The position numbers and the translations under genes are program-made. A DNA stretch of 64,000 nt from JABCYV01 sp035512155 (GTDB lineage Bacteria > Acidobacteriota > Terriglobia > Terriglobales > Acidobacteriaceae), in the NCBI GenBank assembly GCA_035512155.1, contig DATKEN010000123.1, forward strand, positions 1 to 64,000. The letters run 5' to 3'. Positions 1 to 7,318 of this stretch are shown piece by piece. Position 1 is the stretch's first letter. Each line of letters starts with the position of its first letter. The notes beneath the pieces are model-generated. The model worked only from the letters and a program-made list of their open reading frames with translations. It did not search any database and was not told the origin of the DNA.

Positions 1-108
<108 letters not shown>

Positions 109-180
109 AACCTGTTGTCTGCCGACGGGTAGTTGGCAGACCGCCACCATCGCGCTCGAAGGCACGTGGTGGCCTATCTT

Positions 181-219
181 GTGAGATCGCTCGGATTCGA
201 ACCCGAGTCTTCCTCTCAC
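181..219 (-). other. 16S leader stem-loop resembling a tRNA T-arm
   Basis: Between boxA and the mature 16S end the minus-strand transcript can fold into GTGAGA/TCTCAC outer arms enclosing an inner stem CTCGG/CCGAG around a GTTCGAAT loop. The inner part looks like a tRNA T-arm, but no acceptor, D or anticodon arm surrounds it. Two further inverted repeats, at about 118-138 (CTGCC/GGCAG) and 143-173 (GCCACC/GGTGGC), lie between it and the 16S end. Structured leaders of this kind take part in rRNA processing and assembly; the role here is inferred from position only. Confidence 0.5.
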
Positions 220-234
220 GACTGGCACGTTCAA

Positions 235-252
235 CCTAGTTGTCAAAGAACC
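235..252 (-). promoter_or_regulatory. rRNA leader boxA antitermination site
   Basis: The minus strand reads GGTTCTTTGACAACTAGG, close to the boxA sequences of bacterial rRNA leaders (TGCTCTTTAACA in Escherichia coli, TGTTCTTTGAAAACT in Bacillus). BoxA RNA is bound by NusB-S10 and protects rRNA transcription from premature termination. It lies about 130 nt upstream of the 16S 5' end and downstream of the candidate promoter, the expected order. Confidence 0.75.
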
Positions 253-336
253 GAATCGCCTTCCGCCTGAGCGGCGCGCTTTCAGTCCAGTGCGGAAACA
301 CACAAATGCGAATCCGCCTGTCCTCGAAACCTGTTC

Positions 337-365
337 AAGTTACTCGTTCCGTCGCACCCTGTCAA
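337..365 (-). promoter_or_regulatory. Candidate sigma-70 promoter of the rRNA operon
   Basis: On the minus strand a perfect TTGACA (365-360) is followed after 17 nt by TAACTT (342-337), giving a likely start near base 330, upstream of boxA and the 16S gene. The -35 is a full consensus match and the -10 keeps the first T, the A and the final T. No other equally good pair was noticed in the leader, but rRNA operons often have tandem promoters further upstream (366-700) that I could not single out. Confidence 0.45.
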
Positions 366-955
366 CCCATTGTGCCCACAGGATTTCCACCTGTTTTTCA
401 CAACTGGGGAGCTGACAACCTCGGCTCATTGAGCGCGCAACAGAACGCATCTTCCGCCCACTCAGTGCATTCAGTACCTTTTCGGCACGAAGCGTTTTTC
501 ACGCAAGCGCAGACGGAAGACTATTCACTTGGTAAAAGATCTTGTGGAGGTTCTTGCGAAAAACGCTTAAACCCTTCGAGGAACTCAGCCCCCGAATGAA
601 ACCCCGTGGCCGGGGAAATTGACTAGTTTCTTATTTGATGCCGGACGCGCGACGAGAGTTTCACAAAATACGCCCGGCTAGCCACACACTGCTCTCGGTG
701 AATCGTTTATATCAGAGGCAGGGGACGAGTGCAAGGGAATGTTTACGAAGTTGAGCCGCGCGGTCGCCCGCGCCAACGTGCCTCGCTTTAGGGAAGAAAA
801 AAACGATGTGATGGTTGTCACAGCCTTGCGGCTTACCCACCGACGAAGATGGAGATATAGGAGCCGCGAAGCGGCGCCAGAATGTCCAGCCACCATGGCA
901 CCCCCTTGGGCGGGGGTTGTTTGACTTCGTCCCGGAGAGGCCCGCCGCCGCACGC
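366..955. other. Region without a supported gene, with palindromes at 863-917
   Basis: No open frame here has convincing protein character or a good ribosome site. The left part is probably upstream rRNA promoter territory. At 863-875 there is GCCGC-GAA-GCGGC, and at 900-917 ACCCCC-6 nt-GGGGGT followed by TGTTT. The second could act as a weak plus-strand terminator, but no plus-strand gene precedes it, so a repeat-like palindrome cluster is equally likely. At 605-617 there is also CCCCG-TGGC-CGGGG-type pairing. Confidence 0.4.
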
Positions 956-1678
956 TCACTGAAACTCTAGGGCCACAAACTTCGCCGGCTGCTGCCCAAC
1001 GTTCGTCACGGTGTGAGTGTACCCTCCCTCGATCCAGGCGATGTCGCCGGCCTTCAGTACGCGGAGGGTAGCAGGTTTGCCCTCGACGTCGCTGCGCAGG
1101 CCGAGGTCCGTGACCGCAACCACCAGGTGCGGCCCGGCATGATGATGCTTGGGGATCACGCCGCCCGGTTCCAAGTCGAGTTCTGAAACTCGCACCCCGT
1201 CCTGCACAAACATGATGTCTTTTGTACCGCCCTCGAGTACCTGCAATCCGCGTTCTTCATCCCACTTCGGCGGAGGCGATTGATGGGCCTTCTCGTCCTG
1301 CAAAAATTCAATCGTCACGTTGCGGAAGGGCATGTCCGCAAGATTCTTGGCGATGTGGGCGAAGTTTCCCGGTGTGAAGTGAGTTTCGCCATCCTGCACC
1401 TTGAGCGTGGCTGGCGGCTTGCCCGCGACGTCATTCTCGACCTCCGACGCTCCCAGCGACACGAAGACATAGTCATGGCGATGACGGTGCATCAGCGTGG
1501 CCTGGTGAGGCGCGACCTCGACCTTGAAGACGCGCACGTAAGCATTCTCAAGTGCCGCGTGATGGTGCGGTTCGGCCGTGATCTCGACCTCGGATCCGGT
1601 TTGCGCCACAAGCATACTGGCAAGAAACAAGAGAGCGCAAAGCAGTCGTCGGCCTCTCATGGAGCGAGATTCTAACAC
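956..1678 (-). CDS. Secreted double-cupin domain protein
   Basis: The 240-residue product has an N-terminal signal peptide (hydrophobic run LLCALLFLASMLVAQ, about residues 12-26) and two cupin-like beta-barrel halves. The first (about 40-125) carries HRHRHDYVFV, the second (about 155-240) carries PKHHHAGPHLVV and ends GGYTHTVTN; these histidine-rich segments fit metal binding in cupins. The protein should be periplasmic. Substrate and reaction cannot be told from sequence. A second ATG six codons in (base 1660) gives a more typical signal peptide (MRGRRLL) and may be the true start. It is transcribed towards the rRNA operon and divergent from the VKOR gene. Confidence 0.75.
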   Translation of the reverse strand: MLESRSMRGRRLLCALLFLASMLVAQTGSEVEITAEPHHHAALENAYVRVFKVEVAPHQATLMHRHRHDYVFVSLGASEVENDVAGKPPATLKVQDGETHFTPGNFAHIAKNLADMPFRNVTIEFLQDEKAHQSPPPKWDEERGLQVLEGGTKDIMFVQDGVRVSELDLEPGGVIPKHHHAGPHLVVAVTDLGLRSDVEGKPATLRVLKAGDIAWIEGGYTHTVTNVGQQPAKFVALEFQ

Positions 1679-1756
1679 CGGCCTAGAGCGACCCTCGCAC
1701 TACCACCGGATAGCAAGGAGTGTCGCAACAAGTTAGACTTGATCCGCAGTGACTGG

Positions 1757-2179
1757 ATGCATATGAGATACGCATTTGTTTTTCTGGCCGTCGTCGGGAT
1801 TGTCGCATCCTCGCTGGCATTGCGGGAACATTACCGAACAGAAGGTTTCGCGCCCTGCGACATCAATGCCAAATGGGACTGCGGGATTGTGAACCAGAGT
1901 CCCTATGCAATGCTGGGCGGCATTCCCGTGGCAGTGATCGGGATCGCGGGATATCTGCTCATGGCTGTGCTCGCGCTGAAGCGCGCCTATCGGCTGCTGT
2001 TAGGGGCGGCTGTGATCGGATTGGGATTTTCTCTTTATCTGGCTCACATCGAACGGGACATTCTGGGTGTTTGGTGCGTCTACTGCGTGATTTCGCTGGG
2101 GACGATTACCCTGATGAGCGTGCTGGCTTTGGCGACCGTGCTCGGGGAATCGGTCCGCCGCACGCCTGAATTGAGCTAA
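1757..2179 (+). CDS. Vitamin K epoxide reductase (VKOR) family protein
   Basis: A four-helix membrane protein of 140 residues with the VKOR signature: a loop cysteine pair (C34 and C42 in PCDINAKWDC, the second followed by GIVNQSPYAMLGGIPVA) and the quinone-proximal CXXC, C107-V-Y-C110. Bacterial VKOR homologues reoxidise DsbA-like thioredoxins and pass electrons to quinones, so this protein probably supports disulfide formation in the periplasm. No fused thioredoxin domain is present, unlike many homologues, and no DsbA gene is adjacent. Start: a TTG at 1739 lies in frame; the ATG at 1757 was preferred, with ATG 1763 also possible. Confidence 0.85.
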   Translation: MHMRYAFVFLAVVGIVASSLALREHYRTEGFAPCDINAKWDCGIVNQSPYAMLGGIPVAVIGIAGYLLMAVLALKRAYRLLLGAAVIGLGFSLYLAHIERDILGVWCVYCVISLGTITLMSVLALATVLGESVRRTPELS

Positions 2180-2184
2180 AGCCG

Positions 2185-2409
2185 ATGGCCGACCTGGGCA
2201 AAGTTCTAGTTCTTGTCGGAGTAGTGCTCGCAGTGGGAGGATTGCTTCTGATCCTGCTCGGGCGCACGAGCCTCCCCTTGGGACGGCTTCCGGGCGACAT
2301 TGTCTATCGTGGCAAGAACACGACCTTTTATTTTCCGCTGGCCACCTCCATCCTGCTCAGCGTGGTGCTGTCAATTTTGCTGTATGTGGTGAGCCGTTTC
2401 AGAAGGTAG
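2185..2409 (+). CDS. DUF2905 family small membrane protein
   Basis: The 74-residue protein has two hydrophobic helices (about residues 6-25 and 48-68) separated by the conserved stretch LPLGRLPGDIVYRGKNTTFYFP, the hallmark of DUF2905. The family's function is unknown. It starts 5 nt after the VKOR stop codon, so the two genes are almost certainly co-transcribed. Confidence 0.85.
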   Translation: MADLGKVLVLVGVVLAVGGLLLILLGRTSLPLGRLPGDIVYRGKNTTFYFPLATSILLSVVLSILLYVVSRFRR

Positions 2410-2419
2410 GGCGTTTGTG

Positions 2420-2515
2420 CGCCCGGTGTTGGGTGCCCTGCGGGGCGTATGTCTTTTTTCCATTCGAACCCGGCACTCCCGTGCCGGGCTGCAATGTTTC
2501 GCTCCTGCGGAGCTC
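2420..2515. repeat. Cluster of short palindromes (REP-like)
   Basis: The spacer between the DUF2905 gene and xseA holds a perfect palindrome CCCGGCAC-TCCC-GTGCCGGG (2469-2488), then GCTCC-TGC-GGAGC (2501-2513), and an imperfect one around 2433-2446 (GCCC-TGC-GGGGC). The pattern of several small GC-rich hairpins in a row resembles REP/BIME elements. It follows a stop codon and could also stabilise or end the upstream mRNA, though no T tract follows the main palindrome. Confidence 0.6.
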
Positions 2516-2576
2516 GTCTCCGGATAACCCTTCCAAATGCTAAGTGCAAAACATCCTCTGCGGTAAACTCCTGTCC

Positions 2577-3947
2577 ATGGCTTCTGCCGATCAGCTCGGA
2601 TTCAGTTTTAGACCAGCGGATCGGCGTGTCTGGAAGGTGCGCGACCTGGTCGCCGCAGTTCGTACACACATTGAGCGGGAATATGGCGATACCTGGGTGG
2701 AAGGTGAGATTTCGAACTTCAGGGCCCATGATTCCGGCCATCTTTATTTCACTCTGAAAGATGAAAATTCACAGCTCAGCGCGGTGATGTTCCGCTCGCA
2801 AGCGAAATTGCTTCGTTTTCGGCCAGACAACGGCATGCAAATCGTGGTCCGGGGAAGAATCACGATCTACGAAGACCGCGGCCAGTTGCAGATCTCCGCG
2901 GAATATCTGGAGCCCAAGGGCGCGGGTGCGTTACAGATTGCATTTGAGCAGATCAAAGCCAAGCTGGAGGCGGAAGGGCTGTTCGATTCCGCGCACAAAA
3001 AACCGATTCCGACTTTGCCTCGGCGGATTGGGATTATCACCTCGCCGCAAGCGGCCGCTTTGCGCGACATCCTGAACATCCTCGAGCGCCGCCATCACAG
3101 CGCTAATATCCTGATTTTTCCTGCGCAGGTCCAGGGAGACACCGCCCCGGTCGAACTGATGTCCGGGATTCGCTACTTCAATCGGGCCCGCAGTGTGGAC
3201 GTCATCATCGTGGCTCGCGGCGGAGGCTCGGCGGAAGATCTGGCTGCATTCAATCATGAAGGGTTGGCCCGGACTGTGGCCGCTTCTGAGATTCCGGTCG
3301 TCTCCGCCGTTGGACACGAAACTGACTTCACCATTATCGACTTTGTGGCCGACCTGCGCGCGCCCACGCCTTCCGCGGCCGCAGAGTTGGTGATTCGTGC
3401 GCGCCAGGAAGTGGACGAACAACTCGAGGGCCTGCATCGTCGCTTGGGGAAGGCGCTTCGCTATCACTTGTTAATGGCTCGCCAGAAACTAACAGAACTC
3501 GCGCAGCATGGGGCATTTGCCCGCATGACTGACGCTCTTAACCGCCGCCAGCAAAAGCTGGATGACTTAAAGCATCACCTGGAACGCGCCGAGCGCACGA
3601 TGCTGGAGCAGCATCGCCGGCGCTTTGAAATGGCTGCCGCCGCGGTGCGCCATTATGACGTGCGCCGAATGTTGGCTGGCACTCGCCAGGAAATCGAGGC
3701 TCGCGTGGCCGGGATCGCGGCCGCCATCCGAAATCTACTTCTGCAACGCCGGTCGCGAGCCGATCAACTCTCCGGTCAGCTTGAGGCGCTGTCTCCCCTT
3801 GCAATTTTGGAGCGCGGTTACGCCCTGGTTTTCGACTCTTCGGGAAAACTCCTCAAAGACGCCATGCAGGTAAACATCGGAGACGAAATCTCGGCCCGCT
3901 TGGCACGAGGCGGTATTACCGCGACCATCAAAAGAAAGAATGTGTAG
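2577..3947 (+). CDS. xseA: Exodeoxyribonuclease VII large subunit
   Basis: XseA with XseB degrades single-stranded DNA in both directions and works in mismatch repair and recombination. The 456-residue product has the N-terminal OB fold (about 12-110, WVEGEISNFRAHDSGHLYFTL), the catalytic domain with GIITSPQAAALRDIL and DVIIVARGGGSAEDL, and the long helical region, ending with GYALVFDSSGK. The ATG at 2577 (MASADQ) is chosen over a GTG 11 codons upstream because it fits family length. The small-subunit gene xseB, often adjacent, is not in this window. Confidence 0.95.
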   Translation: MASADQLGFSFRPADRRVWKVRDLVAAVRTHIEREYGDTWVEGEISNFRAHDSGHLYFTLKDENSQLSAVMFRSQAKLLRFRPDNGMQIVVRGRITIYEDRGQLQISAEYLEPKGAGALQIAFEQIKAKLEAEGLFDSAHKKPIPTLPRRIGIITSPQAAALRDILNILERRHHSANILIFPAQVQGDTAPVELMSGIRYFNRARSVDVIIVARGGGSAEDLAAFNHEGLARTVAASEIPVVSAVGHETDFTIIDFVADLRAPTPSAAAELVIRARQEVDEQLEGLHRRLGKALRYHLLMARQKLTELAQHGAFARMTDALNRRQQKLDDLKHHLERAERTMLEQHRRRFEMAAAAVRHYDVRRMLAGTRQEIEARVAGIAAAIRNLLLQRRSRADQLSGQLEALSPLAILERGYALVFDSSGKLLKDAMQVNIGDEISARLARGGITATIKRKNV

Positions 3948-3968
3948 GCGGTTGCCCCTTGATGAATC

Positions 3969-4922
3969 ATGCTGCAAATCCTGGATTACAATGAAGCAGG
4001 TGTTGGTCTTAAGTTTCCGGGGGGAAGGATTCGTCTGGTGACGCCGTTTTCAGCGCCGTGGCCACATGTGTCGGTGATTTCAATCATCGATATCGTGCTG
4101 GTCACCGTCATCATTTACGAGTTTCTCGCCCTCATCAAGGGTACGCGGGCAGCGCTGATGCTGATAGGTGTCGCGGCGCTTGCACTAGCCTTCTATTTCT
4201 CCCGGCTGGGCGAACTGACCACGCTGAATTGGCTGATCAGCACGCTGTTGCCTTACACCGTTTTCGCGCTGATCGTGGTTTTTGCCGGCGAGATACGGCA
4301 AGCACTGGCGCGCCTTGGCCGTGGGCTTACCTTTAGCCGCGCGGCAGCCTCAGAAGCCGACGCGTATGACGATATCGTGCTCGCGGCCAATCTCTTTTCC
4401 CAGAATCAAACCGGAGCGCTGATCATTATCGAGCGCGAAATCGGGCTGCGTACTTACATCGAGAGCGGGGTGCCGCTCGACGCTCACATTTCCTACGACC
4501 TGCTGGCGACCATTTTCCGTCCCAGCGCCCCATTGCACGACGGCGCCGTCATTGTTCAGAAAGACCGCATCGCGGCCGCGGCGTGCTTCCTGCCACTCTC
4601 CATGAACCCGGTCCTGTCGACTCAACTGGGGACCAGGCATCGGGCCGGCATAGGTGTAACCGAAGAAACCGATGCCATCGCTGTAATCGTATCGGAAGAA
4701 ACCGGGGCCATCAGCCTGGCCGTCGGGGGGAAGATCGAGCGCGACCTTACCGTGGAACAACTGCGCGAACGTCTGGGAGGATTGCTGCGTCGCTATGTGC
4801 CCCCCTCGACTCTGCCCACGCCAATCACGGATGGGGATGCGGGGGAAACCTCCGAAGAAGGTCAAAGACCGGTTCTGCCACGCACCGCAGAGGCACCCCT
4901 TCGCCATCGAGCAGACCGCTAA
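3969..4922 (+). CDS. cdaA: Diadenylate cyclase CdaA (c-di-AMP synthase)
   Basis: CdaA makes c-di-AMP from two ATP at the membrane. Three transmembrane helices lie at about residues 38-110, followed by a DisA_N-type cyclase domain (about 120-270) with the signature segments LHDGAVIV (the DGA motif) and GTRHRAG (the RHR motif). The C-terminal ~45 residues are a proline- and charge-rich tail. Residues before about 33 do not look like the usual N-terminus, so a GTG near 4038 may be the real start. It is the first gene of the conserved cdaA-cdaR-glmM operon, linking c-di-AMP to peptidoglycan precursor supply. Confidence 0.93.
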   Translation: MLQILDYNEAGVGLKFPGGRIRLVTPFSAPWPHVSVISIIDIVLVTVIIYEFLALIKGTRAALMLIGVAALALAFYFSRLGELTTLNWLISTLLPYTVFALIVVFAGEIRQALARLGRGLTFSRAAASEADAYDDIVLAANLFSQNQTGALIIIEREIGLRTYIESGVPLDAHISYDLLATIFRPSAPLHDGAVIVQKDRIAAAACFLPLSMNPVLSTQLGTRHRAGIGVTEETDAIAVIVSEETGAISLAVGGKIERDLTVEQLRERLGGLLRRYVPPSTLPTPITDGDAGETSEEGQRPVLPRTAEAPLRHRADR

Positions 4923-4925
4923 ATT

Positions 4926-5603
4926 ATGAGCGACTTTCTTTATCGTTACGTCGTAAATAATCTGGGCCTGAAACTGATCTCCCTTGCGCTAGCTGTGGGA
5001 TTGTGGCTTGCTGTCGCGCGCGATCCCGTGGCCGAAGTGGCAGTCGATGTGCCCATTGAATTCCATAACATTCCTGAGAACCTGGAAATCAGCTCGGAGA
5101 ATATCCCCCGCGCTGAGATTCGATTGCGCGGTCCGGGGCGGATTGCGCACCGGCTTCAGCCCTCCGATGTCACTGCCGCAATTGACCTCAACGGCCTGAA
5201 GCCGGGTGAACGGACTTTCGATCTGACTGCCCAGCAGATCCAGCATCCCAGGGACCTGGAGGTTGTGCAGGTTGTGCCAAGCCAGTTTCACCTCGCGTTC
5301 GACACGCGACTTACTCGCCAGGTAGCAATCCATCCCCGGGTGGTGGGCAGCTTTGCGGCTGGGTACAGCATCGAGCGCATCGTCGTGGAGCCTCCCACCA
5401 TAGCTATCAGCGGACCGAAACAGCGCGTCGAGGCGGTCGAGGCTGCTATCACGGACCCGCTGGACGTGAGTGGAACCATGGACCGGGCAACATTCACCAG
5501 ACATGCTTACGTTTCTGATCCTTTGGTCCAGGTTGCTAATCCAAAACCGGTGCGCGTGACGGTTATCATGGAAAGGACTCCTGGCGCCAGCAGCGGGCAC
5601 TAG
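4926..5603 (+). CDS. cdaR: YbbR-domain protein CdaR, regulator of CdaA
   Basis: The 225-residue protein has one N-terminal membrane anchor (LGLKLISLALAVGLWLAV, about 13-30) and about two extracytoplasmic YbbR domains, e.g. the segments VDVPIEFHNIPENLEI and PTIAISGPKQRVEAV. In Firmicutes the YbbR protein CdaR binds and modulates CdaA. The gene starts 3 nt after the cdaA stop codon and is followed 15 nt later by glmM, so translational coupling is likely. It is shorter than the four-repeat Firmicutes versions. Confidence 0.88.
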   Translation: MSDFLYRYVVNNLGLKLISLALAVGLWLAVARDPVAEVAVDVPIEFHNIPENLEISSENIPRAEIRLRGPGRIAHRLQPSDVTAAIDLNGLKPGERTFDLTAQQIQHPRDLEVVQVVPSQFHLAFDTRLTRQVAIHPRVVGSFAAGYSIERIVVEPPTIAISGPKQRVEAVEAAITDPLDVSGTMDRATFTRHAYVSDPLVQVANPKPVRVTVIMERTPGASSGH

Positions 5604-5618
5604 ACGTCACGCATCGCC

Positions 5619-6995
5619 ATGACACCGCCGAGCCGACAACTCTTTGGAACCGATGGTATTCGCGGTGTGGCCGGAGAATTCCCTTTGAATTTAGAAAGCA
5701 CCTACCTGATCGGCCGCGCCCTGGGCCATGACCTGGTTCGAACCAACCCGCGGGCACGCGCGGTGATCGGGCAAGACACGCGAGAGTCGAGTTCGTGGAT
5801 TGCGGATCGGGTTGCGCTAGGCCTGGCTTCTTCTGGAGTCGAGGTGCACAGTGCAGGGATCATAACTACTCCAGGCGTGGCTTATCTCGCGCGCTCTCGC
5901 CGATACGCCGCTGGCGTGGTCATCTCTGCGTCGCACAATCCCTGGACAGACAACGGCATTAAGGTCTTCTCCGGTGATGGTTACAAGCTGCCCGACAGTC
6001 ACGAACTCGCCATCGAACAGGAAATATTCTCGTTGCTGAAAAATCCGCAGTCCCTCGCGGAGCCATCCACCAGCTTCGCACCCAGCTTGCCCGGGGAAGC
6101 AGCGCTTCGGCGTGACTATATTCATTGGCTGACCACGAACATTAGTGCCGACGTGGGCGGGGTGCGGCTGCTAGTGGATTGTGCGAATGGAGCGGCCACC
6201 GCGGAGGCCCCCGAGTTGTTTCGGGCCTGCCGTGTCCAGGCGACATTTCTCAGCGCGTCTCCTGATGGCAAGAACATTAACGAGAATTGTGGCGCTCTCC
6301 ATCCGGAACGAGTTGCGGCAGCGGTGACAGAGAAAATGGGTCGATTCGATCTGGGCGTGACTTTTGATGGTGACGCCGACCGCGCTCTCTTCAGTGATGC
6401 TCATGGCCGTGTGGTTAACGGGGACGCCGTCCTTTTGCTTGTCGCCCGTCATCTGCATGCGCAGGGGAAACTGCCGGGAGCAGTCATCGTCGCAACCACC
6501 ATGTCAAATATGGGCCTGGAGATCGCGATGCGCTCCTCCGGCATTCGAATGCTACGAGCCAATGTCGGCGATAAGTATGTGCTCGAAGAAATGTTGAAGA
6601 CGGGAGCGATTCTAGGCGGTGAACAGTCTGGACACATCATCTTTCGGGATGGGGAGGCGACGACCGGCGATGGCCTGCTTACAGCTTTAAGGGTGATGGA
6701 AATCATGGCGCAGACAGGCAAGTCGCTTGCAGATTTGATTTCTGATCTCAAGGTTTTCCCGCAGACCATTCAGAATATGCGCGTGCGCGAGAAGGTTCCG
6801 TTTGCACAAGTACCGGAAATCCAGCGCGCGATCGAAGCGGCGGAACGTGAACTGAATGGCAACGGCCGCGTGGTAGTTCGCTATTCGGGTACCGAGCCTG
6901 TGGCCCGGGTCATGATCGAGGCCGAGTCAGAGGAAAAAATGAAAGTGCTGGCGAACACCATTTCCGGCGCAATCAAGAATGCTTTAGGCACTTGA
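5619..6995 (+). CDS. glmM: Phosphoglucosamine mutase
   Basis: GlmM converts glucosamine-6-P to glucosamine-1-P on the way to UDP-GlcNAc for peptidoglycan and lipopolysaccharide. The 458-residue product has the full family architecture: FGTDGIRGVAGE at the N-terminus, the phosphoserine loop VISASHNPWTDNG (catalytic Ser105), the metal loop DGDADRAL, the sugar-binding GGEQSGHI, and the phosphate-binding RYSGTEPVARVM near the C-terminus. It is third in cdaA-cdaR-glmM, where CdaA or CdaR is known in other bacteria to bind GlmM and lower its activity or be lowered by it. Confidence 0.97.
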   Translation: MTPPSRQLFGTDGIRGVAGEFPLNLESTYLIGRALGHDLVRTNPRARAVIGQDTRESSSWIADRVALGLASSGVEVHSAGIITTPGVAYLARSRRYAAGVVISASHNPWTDNGIKVFSGDGYKLPDSHELAIEQEIFSLLKNPQSLAEPSTSFAPSLPGEAALRRDYIHWLTTNISADVGGVRLLVDCANGAATAEAPELFRACRVQATFLSASPDGKNINENCGALHPERVAAAVTEKMGRFDLGVTFDGDADRALFSDAHGRVVNGDAVLLLVARHLHAQGKLPGAVIVATTMSNMGLEIAMRSSGIRMLRANVGDKYVLEEMLKTGAILGGEQSGHIIFRDGEATTGDGLLTALRVMEIMAQTGKSLADLISDLKVFPQTIQNMRVREKVPFAQVPEIQRAIEAAERELNGNGRVVVRYSGTEPVARVMIEAESEEKMKVLANTISGAIKNALGT

Positions 6996-7080
6996 GGACG
7001 GTAGCGCTGCCTCGATCATGTAGGATGTATCGAACTCCGACAAAGCTCGGCAACGGCGTTTCTGGCTGCGGAACCTCACT

Positions 7081-7269
7081 ATGACGCTTCTCTCCAATGC
7101 CGCAGCAGTCTGGAATCTGATTCTCCTCGTCGCAGCCGTCGGAACTCTGGTCGGGTTCTTGTATTGGTTCGCTTTGCGAAGGATCATTCGGGCAAGAAAG
7201 ATTGCCAGCGCCCGGGATCGAAGATTGCTTCGCGAGGCCGCAGAACGGGAAGCAGGCAGCGATCAATAA
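7081..7269 (+). CDS. Small membrane protein, unknown function
   Basis: A 62-codon frame with one strong transmembrane helix (WNLILLVAAVGTLVGFLYWFAL, about residues 11-32) followed by a strongly basic then acidic amphipathic tail. Composition and the clean hydrophobic/charged division suggest a real protein, but no family is recognised. It follows glmM by 85 nt on the same strand. Confidence 0.5.
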   Translation: MTLLSNAAAVWNLILLVAAVGTLVGFLYWFALRRIIRARKIASARDRRLLREAAEREAGSDQ

Positions 7270-7318
7270 CGATTGCTCGCGGAATCACCAGAAATGTGTT
7301 TTGCGACAATCGGTAATA

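Noticed and set aside
181..219. tRNA gene in the rRNA leader
   Set aside because: Only a T-arm-like stem is present; no acceptor, D or anticodon arm can be drawn around it.
240..599. 119-codon plus-strand frame in the rRNA leader
   Set aside because: It covers boxA and the candidate rRNA promoter and its translation is low-information; treated as non-coding.
678..959. 93-codon minus-strand frame
   Set aside because: Arg/Ser-rich, covers the palindromes at 863-917, and lacks a ribosome site.
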